Origin: Desulfovibrio sp. TomC
Lineage (GTDB): Bacteria; Desulfobacterota; Desulfovibrionia; Desulfovibrionales; Desulfovibrionaceae
Assembly: GCF_000801335.2 (NCBI RefSeq)
Contig: NZ_JSEH01000023.1
Coordinates: forward strand, 1-64,000
Direction of reading: 5' to 3'
DNA: 64,000 nt
Part shown: positions 1 through 8,701 of the stretch, piece after piece
Layout of the letters: every line of letters starts with the position of its first letter
Position numbering within the stretch: the first letter of the stretch is position 1
The notes under the pieces: generated by a model
What the model was told of the DNA's origin: nothing
The model's input: only the letters and a program-made list of their open reading frames with translations
The model's database searches: none
Translations under genes and position numbers: made by a program

Positions 1-22
1 GGGATCATCCCCCGCGCCGGAG
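1..22 (-). repeat. Type A 3'-end repeat, partial copy cut by the window edge
   Basis: Read on the minus strand this is a GCTCCGGCG-like lead followed by GGGGGATGATCCC, matching the start of the type A module seen at 53516 and 26165. The other half of the palindrome and the flank lie outside the window. It sits in tandem with the next copy (19-163). Confidence 0.55.
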
Positions 23-163
23 CAACGGTGGTTGCCGTCACGGGCAAACGGGCAGACAGGCATGACCACAACCGACCCGTTTGACACCCCCCATCAAAAA
101 CCCCTTAAAAAGCCTCTTCCCGTTGGGGGGTCCGGGGGCCTCAGGCCCCCGGCCGCCGGAGGC
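19..163 (-). repeat. Type A 3'-end repeat, long copy (twin of 62704-62847)
   Basis: On the minus strand, about 25 bases after the stop of the flavin oxidoreductase gene, the module reads GCCTCCGGCGGC, then a perfect 21-base palindrome (132-152, arms CCGGGGGCCT/AGGCCCCCGG), then ACCCC...GGGGT arms around a TTTTT run (near 95-130), then about 75 bases of flank. The whole block recurs at 62704-62847 in the same orientation with about nine differences counted by eye. Position and orientation suggest a transcription terminator or mRNA 3'-end element; the role is inferred. Confidence 0.85.
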
Positions 164-188
164 ATTCTTCTGCCTCGTCGCATCCCCC

Positions 189-1304
189 CTACTCTGTCCG
201 CTGCGCCTTCCGGGCTTCGGTGACGCAGTAGATCCCCTGGCCGGACCGGGCAGGGGCAAAGCACAGGTTGTCGTTGACGCAGGCGGCCGGGGCCGTATCG
301 CCGGCCAGCCAGCGGGCGACCAGTCCGGGTTCGCGGATAAAGGGCCGGGACAGGGCCACCAGATCGGCGTCGCCTGAGGCCACAAGGTCTTCGCAGGTAC
401 CCAGGCTGCGGATGCCGCCGACCAGGATCAGCGGCATGGTCACGCCGGCGGCCTTGACCGCCCGGGCGTTCTCCCGATACCAGGCCTCGCCCTCGGGAAT
501 GGCCAGACGACCGAGACGGGAAAACGTGCGCTGGCCCGACTCGAACACGCCGCCCGACAACTCCACCCCGTCCAGCCCCGCCGTCTCCAACCAGGACACG
601 ACCTGGAGGCTTTCAGCGGCCGTGAAGCCGCCCTCGATGAAGTCGTCGCAGTTGATCTTGGCCAGCACCGGGAAATCCCGACCGATGCGGCCGCGAATGG
701 CTCCCAGGACCTCAAGCAGCAGCCGCGCCCGATTGGCCAGCGATCCGCCATAGGCCCCGGTCCGCTGATTGGTGCGGGGGGACAGAAACTGGCTTAAGCC
801 ATAGCCGTGGGCGGCGTGGATCTGCACGCCGTCGGCCCCGGCATCGCGGCAACGGGCCGCTGCCGCCCCGAAAGCCGCCTCGATCCGGGCCAGATCGTCG
901 GCCACCATGGCCCGGCACTGGGGCGCATCGGGCGTCACGGGGGCCGAGGGACCAAGCGCCGGTTCGCCGGTCACGGTCGAGTCGGCCCGGCTCCCGGCAT
1001 GGGCCAGCTGGACCACGAACCGCCCGCCGTAGGCATGGACCGCCCGGGCCAGCCGGGCGATGCCGGCTTCCATGTCCGGGGTGTGGACGCCAAGCTGGCC
1101 GGCCCTGGCCTGGCCGCGCTTTTCCACATAGGCGTGGCTGGAAATGACCAGGCCCACCTCACCCACAGCCAGGGCCTTGAGGCAGGCTTCCAGACGGTCG
1201 GACACCGAGCCGTCGACGTTGGCCATGCCCTCGCCGGTGGCCGAGCGTACGAAGCGGTTTTTCACCCGCATCCCGTTGATGACCAGGGGAGTGGCGACCG
1301 CCAT
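189..1304 (-). CDS. NADH:flavin oxidoreductase, old yellow enzyme family
   Basis: FMN-dependent oxidoreductase of about 371 residues, expected to reduce activated C=C bonds or similar substrates with NAD(P)H in the cytoplasm. The TIM-barrel signatures of the family are present in order: NRFVRSATGEG near the N-terminus, HAAHGYGLSQFLSPRTN mid-barrel with the substrate/FMN-binding His residues, VGGIRS and SRPFIREP for the FMN phosphate. The C-terminus has three Cys (CVNDNLC, then YC), reminiscent of the Fe-S cluster region of 2,4-dienoyl-CoA reductase relatives but without the full set and without the extra NAD domain. The open frame continues upstream to 1529, but ATG 1304 lies four bases after the stop of the upstream gene and the extension overlaps that gene, so 1304 is preferred; start by coupling is likely because no strong ribosome binding site is visible. 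The substrate cannot be told from sequence. Confidence 0.9.
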   Translation of the reverse strand: MAVATPLVINGMRVKNRFVRSATGEGMANVDGSVSDRLEACLKALAVGEVGLVISSHAYVEKRGQARAGQLGVHTPDMEAGIARLARAVHAYGGRFVVQLAHAGSRADSTVTGEPALGPSAPVTPDAPQCRAMVADDLARIEAAFGAAAARCRDAGADGVQIHAAHGYGLSQFLSPRTNQRTGAYGGSLANRARLLLEVLGAIRGRIGRDFPVLAKINCDDFIEGGFTAAESLQVVSWLETAGLDGVELSGGVFESGQRTFSRLGRLAIPEGEAWYRENARAVKAAGVTMPLILVGGIRSLGTCEDLVASGDADLVALSRPFIREPGLVARWLAGDTAPAACVNDNLCFAPARSGQGIYCVTEARKAQRTE

Positions 1305-1308
1305 GGCG

Positions 1309-1683
1309 TCAGGCTGCGGCAAAGCGCTCAAGGAAACGCTCCAGGTCGTTGGGCTCGCCGTCCTGATAATCATCAGGATAGAGCAGTGCGCCCATGAAAA
1401 AAATGCTTTCGAGTTGCAGGGCCAGACCGGCCCGGCGGGCGAAATCCTCAAGACCGGCGGTAAAGGCCACGGCCTCCGGGGTAGCGCTGCCGTCAAGACC
1501 GGCAGCGGCCTCTTCCGGCAAGGCCTCAAGGATCAGGCACTTCTCAGTCAAAAGCCGCCGGTGGCCGGCCGTGTCCCCGGACTCGTGCAAAAGCCGCCCG
1601 GCCTGGGCTTCAAGCTCCCGGATGCGCCCGGCAGCGTCACGCACAACAGCAAAGGCCGCAGCAGGCACACTTCGTTTGGTCAT
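1309..1683 (-). CDS. Small helical protein of unknown function
   Basis: A 124-residue protein starting MTKRSVPAAAFAVV. The ATG at 1683 has a strong GAGGGAGG ribosome binding site, which decides the start over an in-frame codon 36 bases upstream. It looks soluble, acidic and mainly alpha-helical, with no Cys pair, membrane segment or motif I can name. It is the first gene of a two-gene unit with the flavin oxidoreductase (gap of four bases), so it may be an accessory or regulator of that enzyme; this is inference from position only. Confidence 0.75.
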   Translation of the reverse strand: MTKRSVPAAAFAVVRDAAGRIRELEAQAGRLLHESGDTAGHRRLLTEKCLILEALPEEAAAGLDGSATPEAVAFTAGLEDFARRAGLALQLESIFFMGALLYPDDYQDGEPNDLERFLERFAAA

Positions 1684-1814
1684 CGTTCCTCCCTCGGTGG
1701 CGGACAGTGAAAGACCCATCCCTCAATGAGTATGACCAAACAGCGCAGTCATGGCAAATCTTTCGGCAACCGCCGGCGACTGCGGCCGTCGCGGTCCTGC
1801 GGCCGGGGAAGTTC

Positions 1815-1843
1815 TTGACGACACGGGGTGGAATCGGTAGATA
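1815..1843 (+). promoter_or_regulatory. Candidate sigma70-type promoter for the 1862 gene
   Basis: TTGACG (1815-1820) is followed after 17 bases by TAGATA (1838-1843), just ahead of the gene starting at 1862. The -35 matches five of six consensus bases; the -10 is weak. The leader would be very short. It lies in a 178-base divergent gap, which should also carry the promoter of the minus-strand pair. Confidence 0.35.
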
Positions 1844-1861
1844 GAATGTGAAAAATAAGAC

Positions 1862-4800
1862 ATGCTTATGAGCGAACCATCCCTGCCGGAACCGGGCATC
1901 CCGCCATTGCCCGAAACCAATGCCAGCGACCATGCCCTCGACGGCGTGGCCCGCACGGCTGCCTCGCGTCTGTGTTTTGATGCCGGCGATTACGAATTGC
2001 TGCGCATCGTCAACGACGTCCTGGCCCGGCGCGGTTCCTCGAGCTTAAAACGCCTGCTCGCCCCCTACCTCCATCCCCACGGGATCAAGGAGATGGCCGC
2101 GCCCAAGGGGCTTCGCATCGCCTACGCCGTCATCCATCTGCTCGGGTCGCTGGAGGCCGGGATGGCCGGCGACCGGCTCACCGCCCTGCGCTCCCTGCGC
2201 GACGAGGTCATGGCCGCAGCCGAATCGGGACTGGAAAAAAATACCGCCCGGGTCCTGCTCCAGATCATGAAGGAGCTGGTGCGCGCCCGGGACACCCCCC
2301 GCCGCCAGCTGGAACTGGCCCACGACTTCCGAAGCGCCGTCTCCGGCCGTCCCCGGGTGGTGCGAAAGCTCCTGGCCGAATACCATCTGTTGGAAATGCC
2401 CGAGGAGTGGAACCAGATCGCCTTTGACGACCACGTCCACGACGCCAATACCAAGGGCCGCAAATCACCCACCCATCTCATCATGGACGCCTGGATCAAG
2501 GGCATCCGCCGGCTCACCGTCATCCACTACCATTTCGTGCGCCCGGAGACGGCGGCCGAACTGCTCGAAGCCGCCGCCATCATGGACACGCGCGTGGACA
2601 TCGGCATCGAGTGCCTGGCCAGCCACCGGGGCGGGCATGTCAAGATCGTCTGGACGCCGCGCGGCTTTGACCGGCCGGAGGAGTGCACGGCGTTTCTCAA
2701 AAAGCCCGGGGTGCGCGAATTCATGCGCGAGGGTTTCGAGCTGTCACTGCGCCAACAGCGCTTCGTCCTGGCCCTGCTCGCCGCCTTCAACGACCGCCAC
2801 CGCCACACCATCCGGGAGCGCTACGGACTGGCCTTGGAGCCGCTTGATCCCGAAGAATTTCTGGCCTTTGTCGGTTCCGGCCAAGCCAGCCTGCTGCATC
2901 TGGCCAGATTCATTCACGATGCCCTGCGTCCCCTGCTCGACGCCCAGGCCGACGAGACCATGGACAAGGCCGCCCCCCAGGGAGCCTGCCCCTATCTGGC
3001 CGAACGCGACAGCCTGGATGTCGAGGCCCTGCTCGACGATTACCTCTCCCCGGCCGCCAACCCGGAGGTTGCCGCACCCGAGGCCGCCCTCCCGGGCGAA
3101 ACCCTGCCGCCCCGCCTGACCGTCAGCCCGACCGAACTGACCGAGCGCATAAGCTCCCTGCATTTTCACAACAAGCTGGCCCTGTGTACGGCCGAAATGG
3201 CCCTGCCCGACATTCTGCTGGTTCTTTTTGCCTGCCGGGGGAAAATTACCGACTGTGACGCCTTTAATCTGCGCGTCTTTGAAACCGGCGGCGGCGACGG
3301 CGGCGAGACCTTGTCCCTGCTTTCCATCGTCAATGCCGGCAACGTGGTGGCCCTAAAGCGCCTGCTCACCCGCACGGCCGATACGGCCGAAGCCGAAGGG
3401 ACCGGGGAGGTGGCTGCCGCCCTTCGGGCGCTTCGCCAGGACGTGGCCGCCATTGCCGGGGCCTACCGCCAGCGGCCCCTGTCAGCCCGCATCGGCACGG
3501 ACTCCACCGGCCAATCCACCCGCTGCCACGGCATGGGCCTGGTGGTGGCCGACAGCCTGCCGGCCCGGTCCAGGAAACGGCTGGCCCGGCGCGAGAAGCA
3601 TCCCGGGCAAAGCCTGCGCCGGGCCATCCCGGTCGGGGTGACGGTCACGCCCCGGGTGAGCACCCTGCCCGATGAGTTTTCCTGTGACCTGTCGGCGCGG
3701 TTTTTCCGCTTCCTGCGAAGCCTGCCCGGGCTGCGTCTGGCCGGCTACCGCTACGTCCTGGACTGGGTGGCCCAGCGGTTTTTCAAGGCCACGCCGGCCA
3801 CGGCCAACATCCACACCCTGGGCGGCATCCAGCAAAAGGCCAGCCAGCGCTTCCTGACCCGGGCCGAGGCGCTGCGCCGGCCCCTTCGCCTGTCCTGGCG
3901 CTACTTGAGCAGCACACTGAAAAACACGCTCAAGATCAGCCTGGGATTCGCCGTGGCCGCTGCCTCCTTTGCCAGCGTCAATTCCTGGTGGGTCCTGGCC
4001 TGGCTCGGGCCGTTTATCTGGTTTGGCATCACCGGCGTTCGAAACGTCATTCAGGCCGTGCTCGGCTGCGGCGGGCTGCGGCGCACGCCGCTTTTAACCT
4101 GGAAGGACTACGTCAGTTTCGACCGGCTGGCCGATTCGCTGCTCTACACCGGCTTTTCCGTGCCGCTGCTCGACATCGTGGTGCGCAGCCTGCTTCTGGG
4201 GCAGGGCTTTGACGTCACCACCGCCAGCAACCCCTTGCTCCTTTTCGCCTGCATGGCCGTGGCCAACGGCCTGTATCTGGCCAGTCACAATCTGCTGCGC
4301 GGCCTGCCCAAATCCGCGGCCGTCGGCAACCTCTTCCGCTCCGTGCTGTCCATTCCCCTGGCCTTTGGCCTCAACCAGGGCCTGACCTGGCTGCTGGCCC
4401 ACGGCGGCTGCCCCGACCCGGCCATGGCCCTTGAGCCCTTTGCCGCCATCGTGTCCAAATTCGCCTCGGACTGCGTGGCCGCCGTCATTGAAGGCCTGGC
4501 CGACCGGGCCAAATACGTGCGGATGCGCCTTCGCGACTACCGGGAAAAATTCAAGCAGCTCTACGACACCTATTCCCTGCTGGAGCTGCTCTTTCCCAGC
4601 GACGACGTGGCCAAGCTGCTGGAAACGCCCAAGGAGTTCATCACCTCCATCGGCTCCCAGAAAGGCGATCTGGACAAGATCGTCATCGTAAATGCTCTGG
4701 ATTTCCTCTATTTCTGGATGTACCAGCCCCGGGCGCGCACAGTCCTGGCCCGGGCCATGCGGTCCATGTCTTCAGAGGAACGACGGATGTTCCTCCTGTC

Positions 4801-5014
4801 GCAGTACGTGCTGCTGCGCGAACGCGAAATCAGCCGGCTGTTTATCGAGGGCCTTGTCGGACGCAAATTCGCCCCGGCCCTGTCCTTTTATTTGAGCAAC
4901 GCCAGACGCTACCTGGACGACCTCCAGGAACTGGCCCTGCGCCATCCGCCGGCCGAACCGCTGACCCTGCAAAACAGCCTGCTCGGCCGCGACGTCCGCC
5001 TGGGCGGGCTGTAG
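1862..5014 (+). CDS. Large membrane-anchored protein of unknown function
   Basis: A 1050-residue protein that I do not recognise. The first 650 or so residues are soluble in character and mostly helical. A block from about residue 690 to 850 holds several hydrophobic segments (for example around FAVAAASFASVNSWWVLAW, a stretch near 770-783, LLLFACMAVANGLYLA near 795-810, and VLSIPLAFGLNQGLTWLLA near 826-845). A helical, charged tail of about 200 residues follows. There is no N-terminal signal peptide, so both large domains may face the cytoplasm. A second ATG two codons in (1868) is an equally good start; neither has a clear ribosome binding site. The gene stands alone, divergent from the oxidoreductase pair, and is followed by a type B 3'-end repeat. 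Codon use matches its neighbours, so recent transfer is not indicated. Confidence 0.85.
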   Translation: MLMSEPSLPEPGIPPLPETNASDHALDGVARTAASRLCFDAGDYELLRIVNDVLARRGSSSLKRLLAPYLHPHGIKEMAAPKGLRIAYAVIHLLGSLEAGMAGDRLTALRSLRDEVMAAAESGLEKNTARVLLQIMKELVRARDTPRRQLELAHDFRSAVSGRPRVVRKLLAEYHLLEMPEEWNQIAFDDHVHDANTKGRKSPTHLIMDAWIKGIRRLTVIHYHFVRPETAAELLEAAAIMDTRVDIGIECLASHRGGHVKIVWTPRGFDRPEECTAFLKKPGVREFMREGFELSLRQQRFVLALLAAFNDRHRHTIRERYGLALEPLDPEEFLAFVGSGQASLLHLARFIHDALRPLLDAQADETMDKAAPQGACPYLAERDSLDVEALLDDYLSPAANPEVAAPEAALPGETLPPRLTVSPTELTERISSLHFHNKLALCTAEMALPDILLVLFACRGKITDCDAFNLRVFETGGGDGGETLSLLSIVNAGNVVALKRLLTRTADTAEAEGTGEVAAALRALRQDVAAIAGAYRQRPLSARIGTDSTGQSTRCHGMGLVVADSLPARSRKRLARREKHPGQSLRRAIPVGVTVTPRVSTLPDEFSCDLSARFFRFLRSLPGLRLAGYRYVLDWVAQRFFKATPATANIHTLGGIQQKASQRFLTRAEALRRPLRLSWRYLSSTLKNTLKISLGFAVAAASFASVNSWWVLAWLGPFIWFGITGVRNVIQAVLGCGGLRRTPLLTWKDYVSFDRLADSLLYTGFSVPLLDIVVRSLLLGQGFDVTTASNPLLLFACMAVANGLYLASHNLLRGLPKSAAVGNLFRSVLSIPLAFGLNQGLTWLLAHGGCPDPAMALEPFAAIVSKFASDCVAAVIEGLADRAKYVRMRLRDYREKFKQLYDTYSLLELLFPSDDVAKLLETPKEFITSIGSQKGDLDKIVIVNALDFLYFWMYQPRARTVLARAMRSMSSEERRMFLLSQYVLLREREISRLFIEGLVGRKFAPALSFYLSNARRYLDDLQELALRHPPAEPLTLQNSLLGRDVRLGGL

Positions 5015-5060
5015 GGAGCGCAGAGAGAAAGAGAAGAAGAAAGAGAATAGAGAGCAATAG

Positions 5061-5109
5061 CCTCCGGCGGCCAAAGGGACTGAGTCCCTTTGGAATCCCC
5101 TCCTGGAGG
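5061..5109 (+). repeat. Type B 3'-end repeat
   Basis: About 45 bases after the stop codon at 5014, a purine-rich run leads into GCCTCCGGCGG, then a perfect 23-base palindrome (5072-5094, arms CCAAAGGGACT/AGTCCCTTTGG), then a second small stem around CTCCTGGAG. Same orientation as the preceding gene. Confidence 0.8.
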
Positions 5110-5397
5110 AGTTTCATGTGACGGTCGGCGTTGCCGAGCCGGCGAGCGGCAGTTGCCCGCGAAAAGAGGAGAGAGGGGGCCGGGGCCCAACTCCCGGCCG
5201 CAGCCCGGAGGACTGGTTGCTCCCCAGGCCAACGACCGCATGTCTGCCGGTGAGCACTCACCTCGCCTTGCCAGAGACGCGCTCCTGCCCATGGCCCAAG
5301 CCATCTGCCGGCCTCACGCGCTCCCCGCCGCCGGTCGCCCGGCGAGGCCCGGCGACGGGGTGTCCTGCGTGCCGGCCCGGCACATCGTAAACGCAGC
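5110..5397. other. Intergenic stretch, no gene seen
   Basis: GC-rich gap between the ends of two convergent genes. Short open frames exist on both strands, but they lack a ribosome binding site and have shadow-like composition. A near-palindrome GGTGAGCACTCACC lies near 5250. Nothing else is supported. Confidence 0.5.
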
Positions 5398-5889
5398 CTA
5401 GGCCGAAGTTGAACCGACGCCGGAAAGGGCATCGGAAATAATGCTGTCCATCTGCTCCATGGGATTGGCCCCGCTTTGCTTGGAATACTGGGCTGCCGCC
5501 TGTCCCTGGGCTCCGGCGGCGCCGGTCGGCGGTTCGGGCGGGGTCAGGGAATCCATGGAACCGGAAGACGCGGCGGTCGAAAACTTCGAGGCCATTTCCG
5601 AAAGCATCTTGGACGTATTGGAATCGGTCGAGTTGCCGGCCGCTTCGGTCAATTTGTCGGAAATCGTCTGGGCGACGGCCTTGAACTTCTCGGGGTCCGA
5701 CGAGGCCAGCTCCTTGAGCTCCTGCATGGACTGCCCACCCTTGGAGAGATCGGTGGCGTCGGCGCTCTGGCTGGTCGAAGTGGCCAGAGAGCCGGTCGCA
5801 GTCGCGGCCGTGGAACTCGTGGTCGAGGTCAGGCTGGAAAGAGTTGACGAATTGGTGCCATAAGACAGGCTGATAAGATCCGATGACAT
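5398..5889 (-). CDS. Ser/Thr/Ala-rich low-complexity protein of unknown function
   Basis: A 163-residue protein with an AAGGAG ribosome binding site before ATG 5889. The first 50 residues are almost entirely Ser, Thr and Ala (SSLTSTTSSTAATATG). The middle is helical and charged (MQELKELASSDPEKFKAVAQ), and the end is Pro/Gly/Gln rich. There is no signal peptide, Cys or membrane segment. The Ser/Thr-rich start followed by helices recalls exported rod, hook or flagellum-type proteins, but I cannot place it in a family. It is a single gene preceded by an unusually AT-rich stretch (about 5935-6080), likely its promoter region. Confidence 0.75.
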   Translation of the reverse strand: MSSDLISLSYGTNSSTLSSLTSTTSSTAATATGSLATSTSQSADATDLSKGGQSMQELKELASSDPEKFKAVAQTISDKLTEAAGNSTDSNTSKMLSEMASKFSTAASSGSMDSLTPPEPPTGAAGAQGQAAAQYSKQSGANPMEQMDSIISDALSGVGSTSA

Positions 5890-6251
5890 GGCTTGACTCC
5901 TTGTTTGTGATTGCCGTCAGTCAGCTTATCGGCCGGCCCGGAAATTAGTTTACATAGAAATAAATATTATTCGACCGTAACCTTTTTAAAACAACCACGT
6001 CTTCTCAAGAAATCCAGCACAACACCTCAAGACAGCCTGCCATGACGACTCCAAGTGCCACAGTATTTCGATACAGCTTGCGCAAAATTTCTGTATTAAA
6101 AATTGCACTGGCCATAATCACAGGAACTGAACCGCAAGCATCTTTGGCATTACAGATTGGCCATAGTGGCCAAGCAAGCAAAACCGACACGGCTCTGAAA
6201 CACTCCAAACAGCTCGTGTCGCCAGGCCGCCTGCATCATCCCCCACGCAAA
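5890..6251. other. AT-rich intergenic region upstream of the 5889 gene
   Basis: This gap is clearly richer in A/T than the surrounding coding DNA, mostly between 5935 and 6200, and includes AT-only runs. It probably holds the promoter for the minus-strand gene starting at 5889. The open frames here (for example 6005-6208 minus) have no ribosome binding site or recognisable product, so I do not call a gene. Confidence 0.5.
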
Positions 6252-6294
6252 ACGCCGTCGGCCCGGGCTTGGCGCAAGCCCGGGCCGACGGCGT
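6252..6294 (-). terminator. Perfect 20-bp hairpin downstream of mrcA
   Basis: Arms 6252-6271 and 6275-6294 are perfectly complementary (20 bp) around a three-base loop GCG. On the minus strand, the direction of mrcA, the stem is followed by a short TTTT. It lies 34 bases after the mrcA stop. A terminator is the natural reading, although the U run is short. Confidence 0.7.
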
Positions 6295-6328
6295 CGTTGA
6301 CGGCGGCGGCACACTCCCGGCGAGGGGG

Positions 6329-8701
6329 CTAGAACATCTGTTTGAGCAGATCCTCGCCCTTCCCGAGCGGCGCGTTGGGATCGGTTAAAAACGCCTTCTC
6401 CTGCTCCTCGTCCATGATGGTGGCCATGGACCCCTTCTCGGTGCCTTCCTTGAAGGCCATGGGCACGCCGTCCACAGTGCCCATGAAAATGCCGGGCGGA
6501 CGCGAGAAATCCTCCACCGGGTAGTCTTCCTCAACTGCCTTGCGGTAGGACAGCCAGATGGGCAGGGAGGCCCGGCCGCCGGTCTCGCCCTTGCCCATGG
6601 ACTTGGGCTGGTCAAACCCGATGTAGCAGCCGGTCAGCAGATAGGGTGAAAAGCCCATGAACCAGGCATCCTGGAAATCGTTGGTGGTGCCGGTTTTGCC
6701 GGCAATGGGCCGGCCGAGGACCTTGACGGCGGTGGCCGTGCCGGCCCGGACCACTTCCTTGAGCAGACAATCCATGACGTAGGCGGTCTGCGGCGAAAAG
6801 ACCTGCTTGATCTCGGGCTTGTTGACCCAGATTTCCTCGCCCCAGGGGCTTTTGACGTCGAGGACAAACCGGGGATTGATGATGGATCCGTCCCGGGCAA
6901 AGGCCGAATAGGCCCGGACCATGTCCATCAGATTGACGGCGACCGCCCCGAGGCTGACCGGCAAAAACGGCCCGAAATCCCCGCGCAGCCCCAGTTCATG
7001 GGCGCGGTCCACGATTTTTTTCATGCCCACCTGCTGGGCCACGCGCACCGTGACGAGGTTTTTGGATTTGGCCAGGGCGGAGCGGATGGTCATGGGGCCG
7101 CCGTAGTCGCCCTCGTAGTTGCCCGGGGTCCAGGCCACATGGGTCCAGGGGTCGACGTAGGTGAACGGACCGTCCATGACCACCGTGGCCGGGGTCATGC
7201 CGTTGTCCATGGCCACGGAATAGACAATGGGCTTAAATGATGACCCGGGCTGGCGAAAGGACTGGGTGGCCCGGTTGAACTGGCTCTTTTCAAAGGAGAA
7301 GCCGCCCACGCAGGCCAGCACCTCGCCGGTGCGCGGGTCCATGGACACGATGGCCCCTTCGATACGCGGCTCCAGCTGCATGGCCAGCTTCCACATGGGC
7401 CGCCCGGACTTGGTCACGACCGCCGGGGCGGGGGTTTCGGCCGGTTTCCCCTTCTTGCCGGCCGGGGCTGCTGTCGGGGCTGGTTTTTCCGCCCCGGGCT
7501 TGTCCGGCACGGCGGTCACCGAGGCCCAGACCAGATCGCCCACTTCCACCTTGCCCTTGGCCCAGCTCATGTCCTCGGCCGGTATCAGGCCGTACTTGTC
7601 GCCAAAACGGACGATTGCGCCCGAGGGACTCACCTCCTGGACCAGGGCCTTGACCCATCGTCCCGGGTTCAGGAGCGACTCCGGCACGTTGGAACGTTCG
7701 TAAAAATCCCCGTATTTGTCTTTCTCCAGCTTCTCCAGGGTCGGCTTGAACCCCCGCCGCTTTTCCGAGGCCACAAGCCCCTCGCGAAGCGCCCGCTCGG
7801 CCGCTTCCTGGTGTTTGAGATCGACGGCGGTGTGGACATGCAGGCCGCCGTTGTACACCTGATCCTCGCCAAAGCGGTCGATCAGTTCCCGGCGCACCTC
7901 TTCCAGATAAAACGGGGCCACTTCCCAGGACGGATCGGGCATGCTCTTAAAGACCAGGGCCTCGGCCACGGCAGCGTCGTGCTGGGCCTGGGTGATCCAG
8001 TTCTGGGCCAGCATGCGGCCAAGGACGTATTTCTGGCGGCTCTTGGCCGATTCAAAATCACGGAACGGGCTGTAGCGGCTGGGAGCCTGGGGCAGGCCGG
8101 CCAGCAGCGCCGCCTGGGCAATGGTCAGGTCGCCCACATGGACGCCGAAATAGGTCCGGGCCGCCGCTTCCACGCCGTAGGCCCGGGAGCCGAGGTAGAT
8201 CTGGTTCAAATAGATGGTCAGGATCTCGTCCTTGGTCAGGTACTTCTCCAGGCGGTAGGCTAAGATGGCTTCCTTGATTTTGCGCGTGTAGCTTTTTTCC
8301 GAGGACAAAAGCAGGCGCTTGATGATCTGCTGGGTGATGGTGGACCCGCCCTGCTTGCGGCTGCCCTGCTGCAGGTTTTTGATCATGGCCCGGACAATGG
8401 CCGAGAAGTCCACGCCCTCATGCTGATAGAAGGTGGAGTCTTCGGCGGCCAGAAAGGCCTTGGGCAGAAAATCGGGCATTTCCGAGAGCGTCACCAGGAA
8501 ACGCTTTTCGGAATAGAGGTAGCCGAGCACCTTGTTGCCCCGGGCGTAGATGGTGGTGACCAGGGGCGGGCGGTAGTCGGTGATCTTGCGAAAGCTCGGC
8601 AGGTCGCTCGAGGCCCAGTAATAGAGGCCGATGCCGCCGGCCAGACCGGAAACGAGGCCGACGAAACCCAAAATCGCCAGAAGGATAAGAAACTTTTTCA
8701 C
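6329..8701 (-). CDS. mrcA: Penicillin-binding protein 1A, bifunctional peptidoglycan synthase
   Basis: Class A PBP of 790 residues that polymerises lipid II and cross-links peptidoglycan at the periplasmic face of the inner membrane. A single N-terminal membrane anchor (about residues 4-30) precedes the GT51 glycosyltransferase domain, which has catalytic EDST at 87-90 and GGSTITQQ at 118-125. The transpeptidase domain has SxxK at Ser487-Lys490 (GSSFKP), SKN at 546-548 and KTGTT at 669-673, so both active sites look intact. A Pro/Ala/Lys-rich insert at about 400-432 sits in an OB-like linker typical of PBP1A. The start codon is GTG at 8701, overlapping the stop of the upstream gene (GTGA), so translation is probably coupled. 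A strong hairpin follows the gene. Confidence 0.96.
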   Translation of the reverse strand: MKKFLILLAILGFVGLVSGLAGGIGLYYWASSDLPSFRKITDYRPPLVTTIYARGNKVLGYLYSEKRFLVTLSEMPDFLPKAFLAAEDSTFYQHEGVDFSAIVRAMIKNLQQGSRKQGGSTITQQIIKRLLLSSEKSYTRKIKEAILAYRLEKYLTKDEILTIYLNQIYLGSRAYGVEAAARTYFGVHVGDLTIAQAALLAGLPQAPSRYSPFRDFESAKSRQKYVLGRMLAQNWITQAQHDAAVAEALVFKSMPDPSWEVAPFYLEEVRRELIDRFGEDQVYNGGLHVHTAVDLKHQEAAERALREGLVASEKRRGFKPTLEKLEKDKYGDFYERSNVPESLLNPGRWVKALVQEVSPSGAIVRFGDKYGLIPAEDMSWAKGKVEVGDLVWASVTAVPDKPGAEKPAPTAAPAGKKGKPAETPAPAVVTKSGRPMWKLAMQLEPRIEGAIVSMDPRTGEVLACVGGFSFEKSQFNRATQSFRQPGSSFKPIVYSVAMDNGMTPATVVMDGPFTYVDPWTHVAWTPGNYEGDYGGPMTIRSALAKSKNLVTVRVAQQVGMKKIVDRAHELGLRGDFGPFLPVSLGAVAVNLMDMVRAYSAFARDGSIINPRFVLDVKSPWGEEIWVNKPEIKQVFSPQTAYVMDCLLKEVVRAGTATAVKVLGRPIAGKTGTTNDFQDAWFMGFSPYLLTGCYIGFDQPKSMGKGETGGRASLPIWLSYRKAVEEDYPVEDFSRPPGIFMGTVDGVPMAFKEGTEKGSMATIMDEEQEKAFLTDPNAPLGKGEDLLKQMF

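Noticed and set aside
5110-5397. Short proteins in the gap (frames at 4909-5304 minus and 5090-5401 plus)
   Set aside because: No ribosome binding sites, biased shadow composition and overlap with a repeat module.
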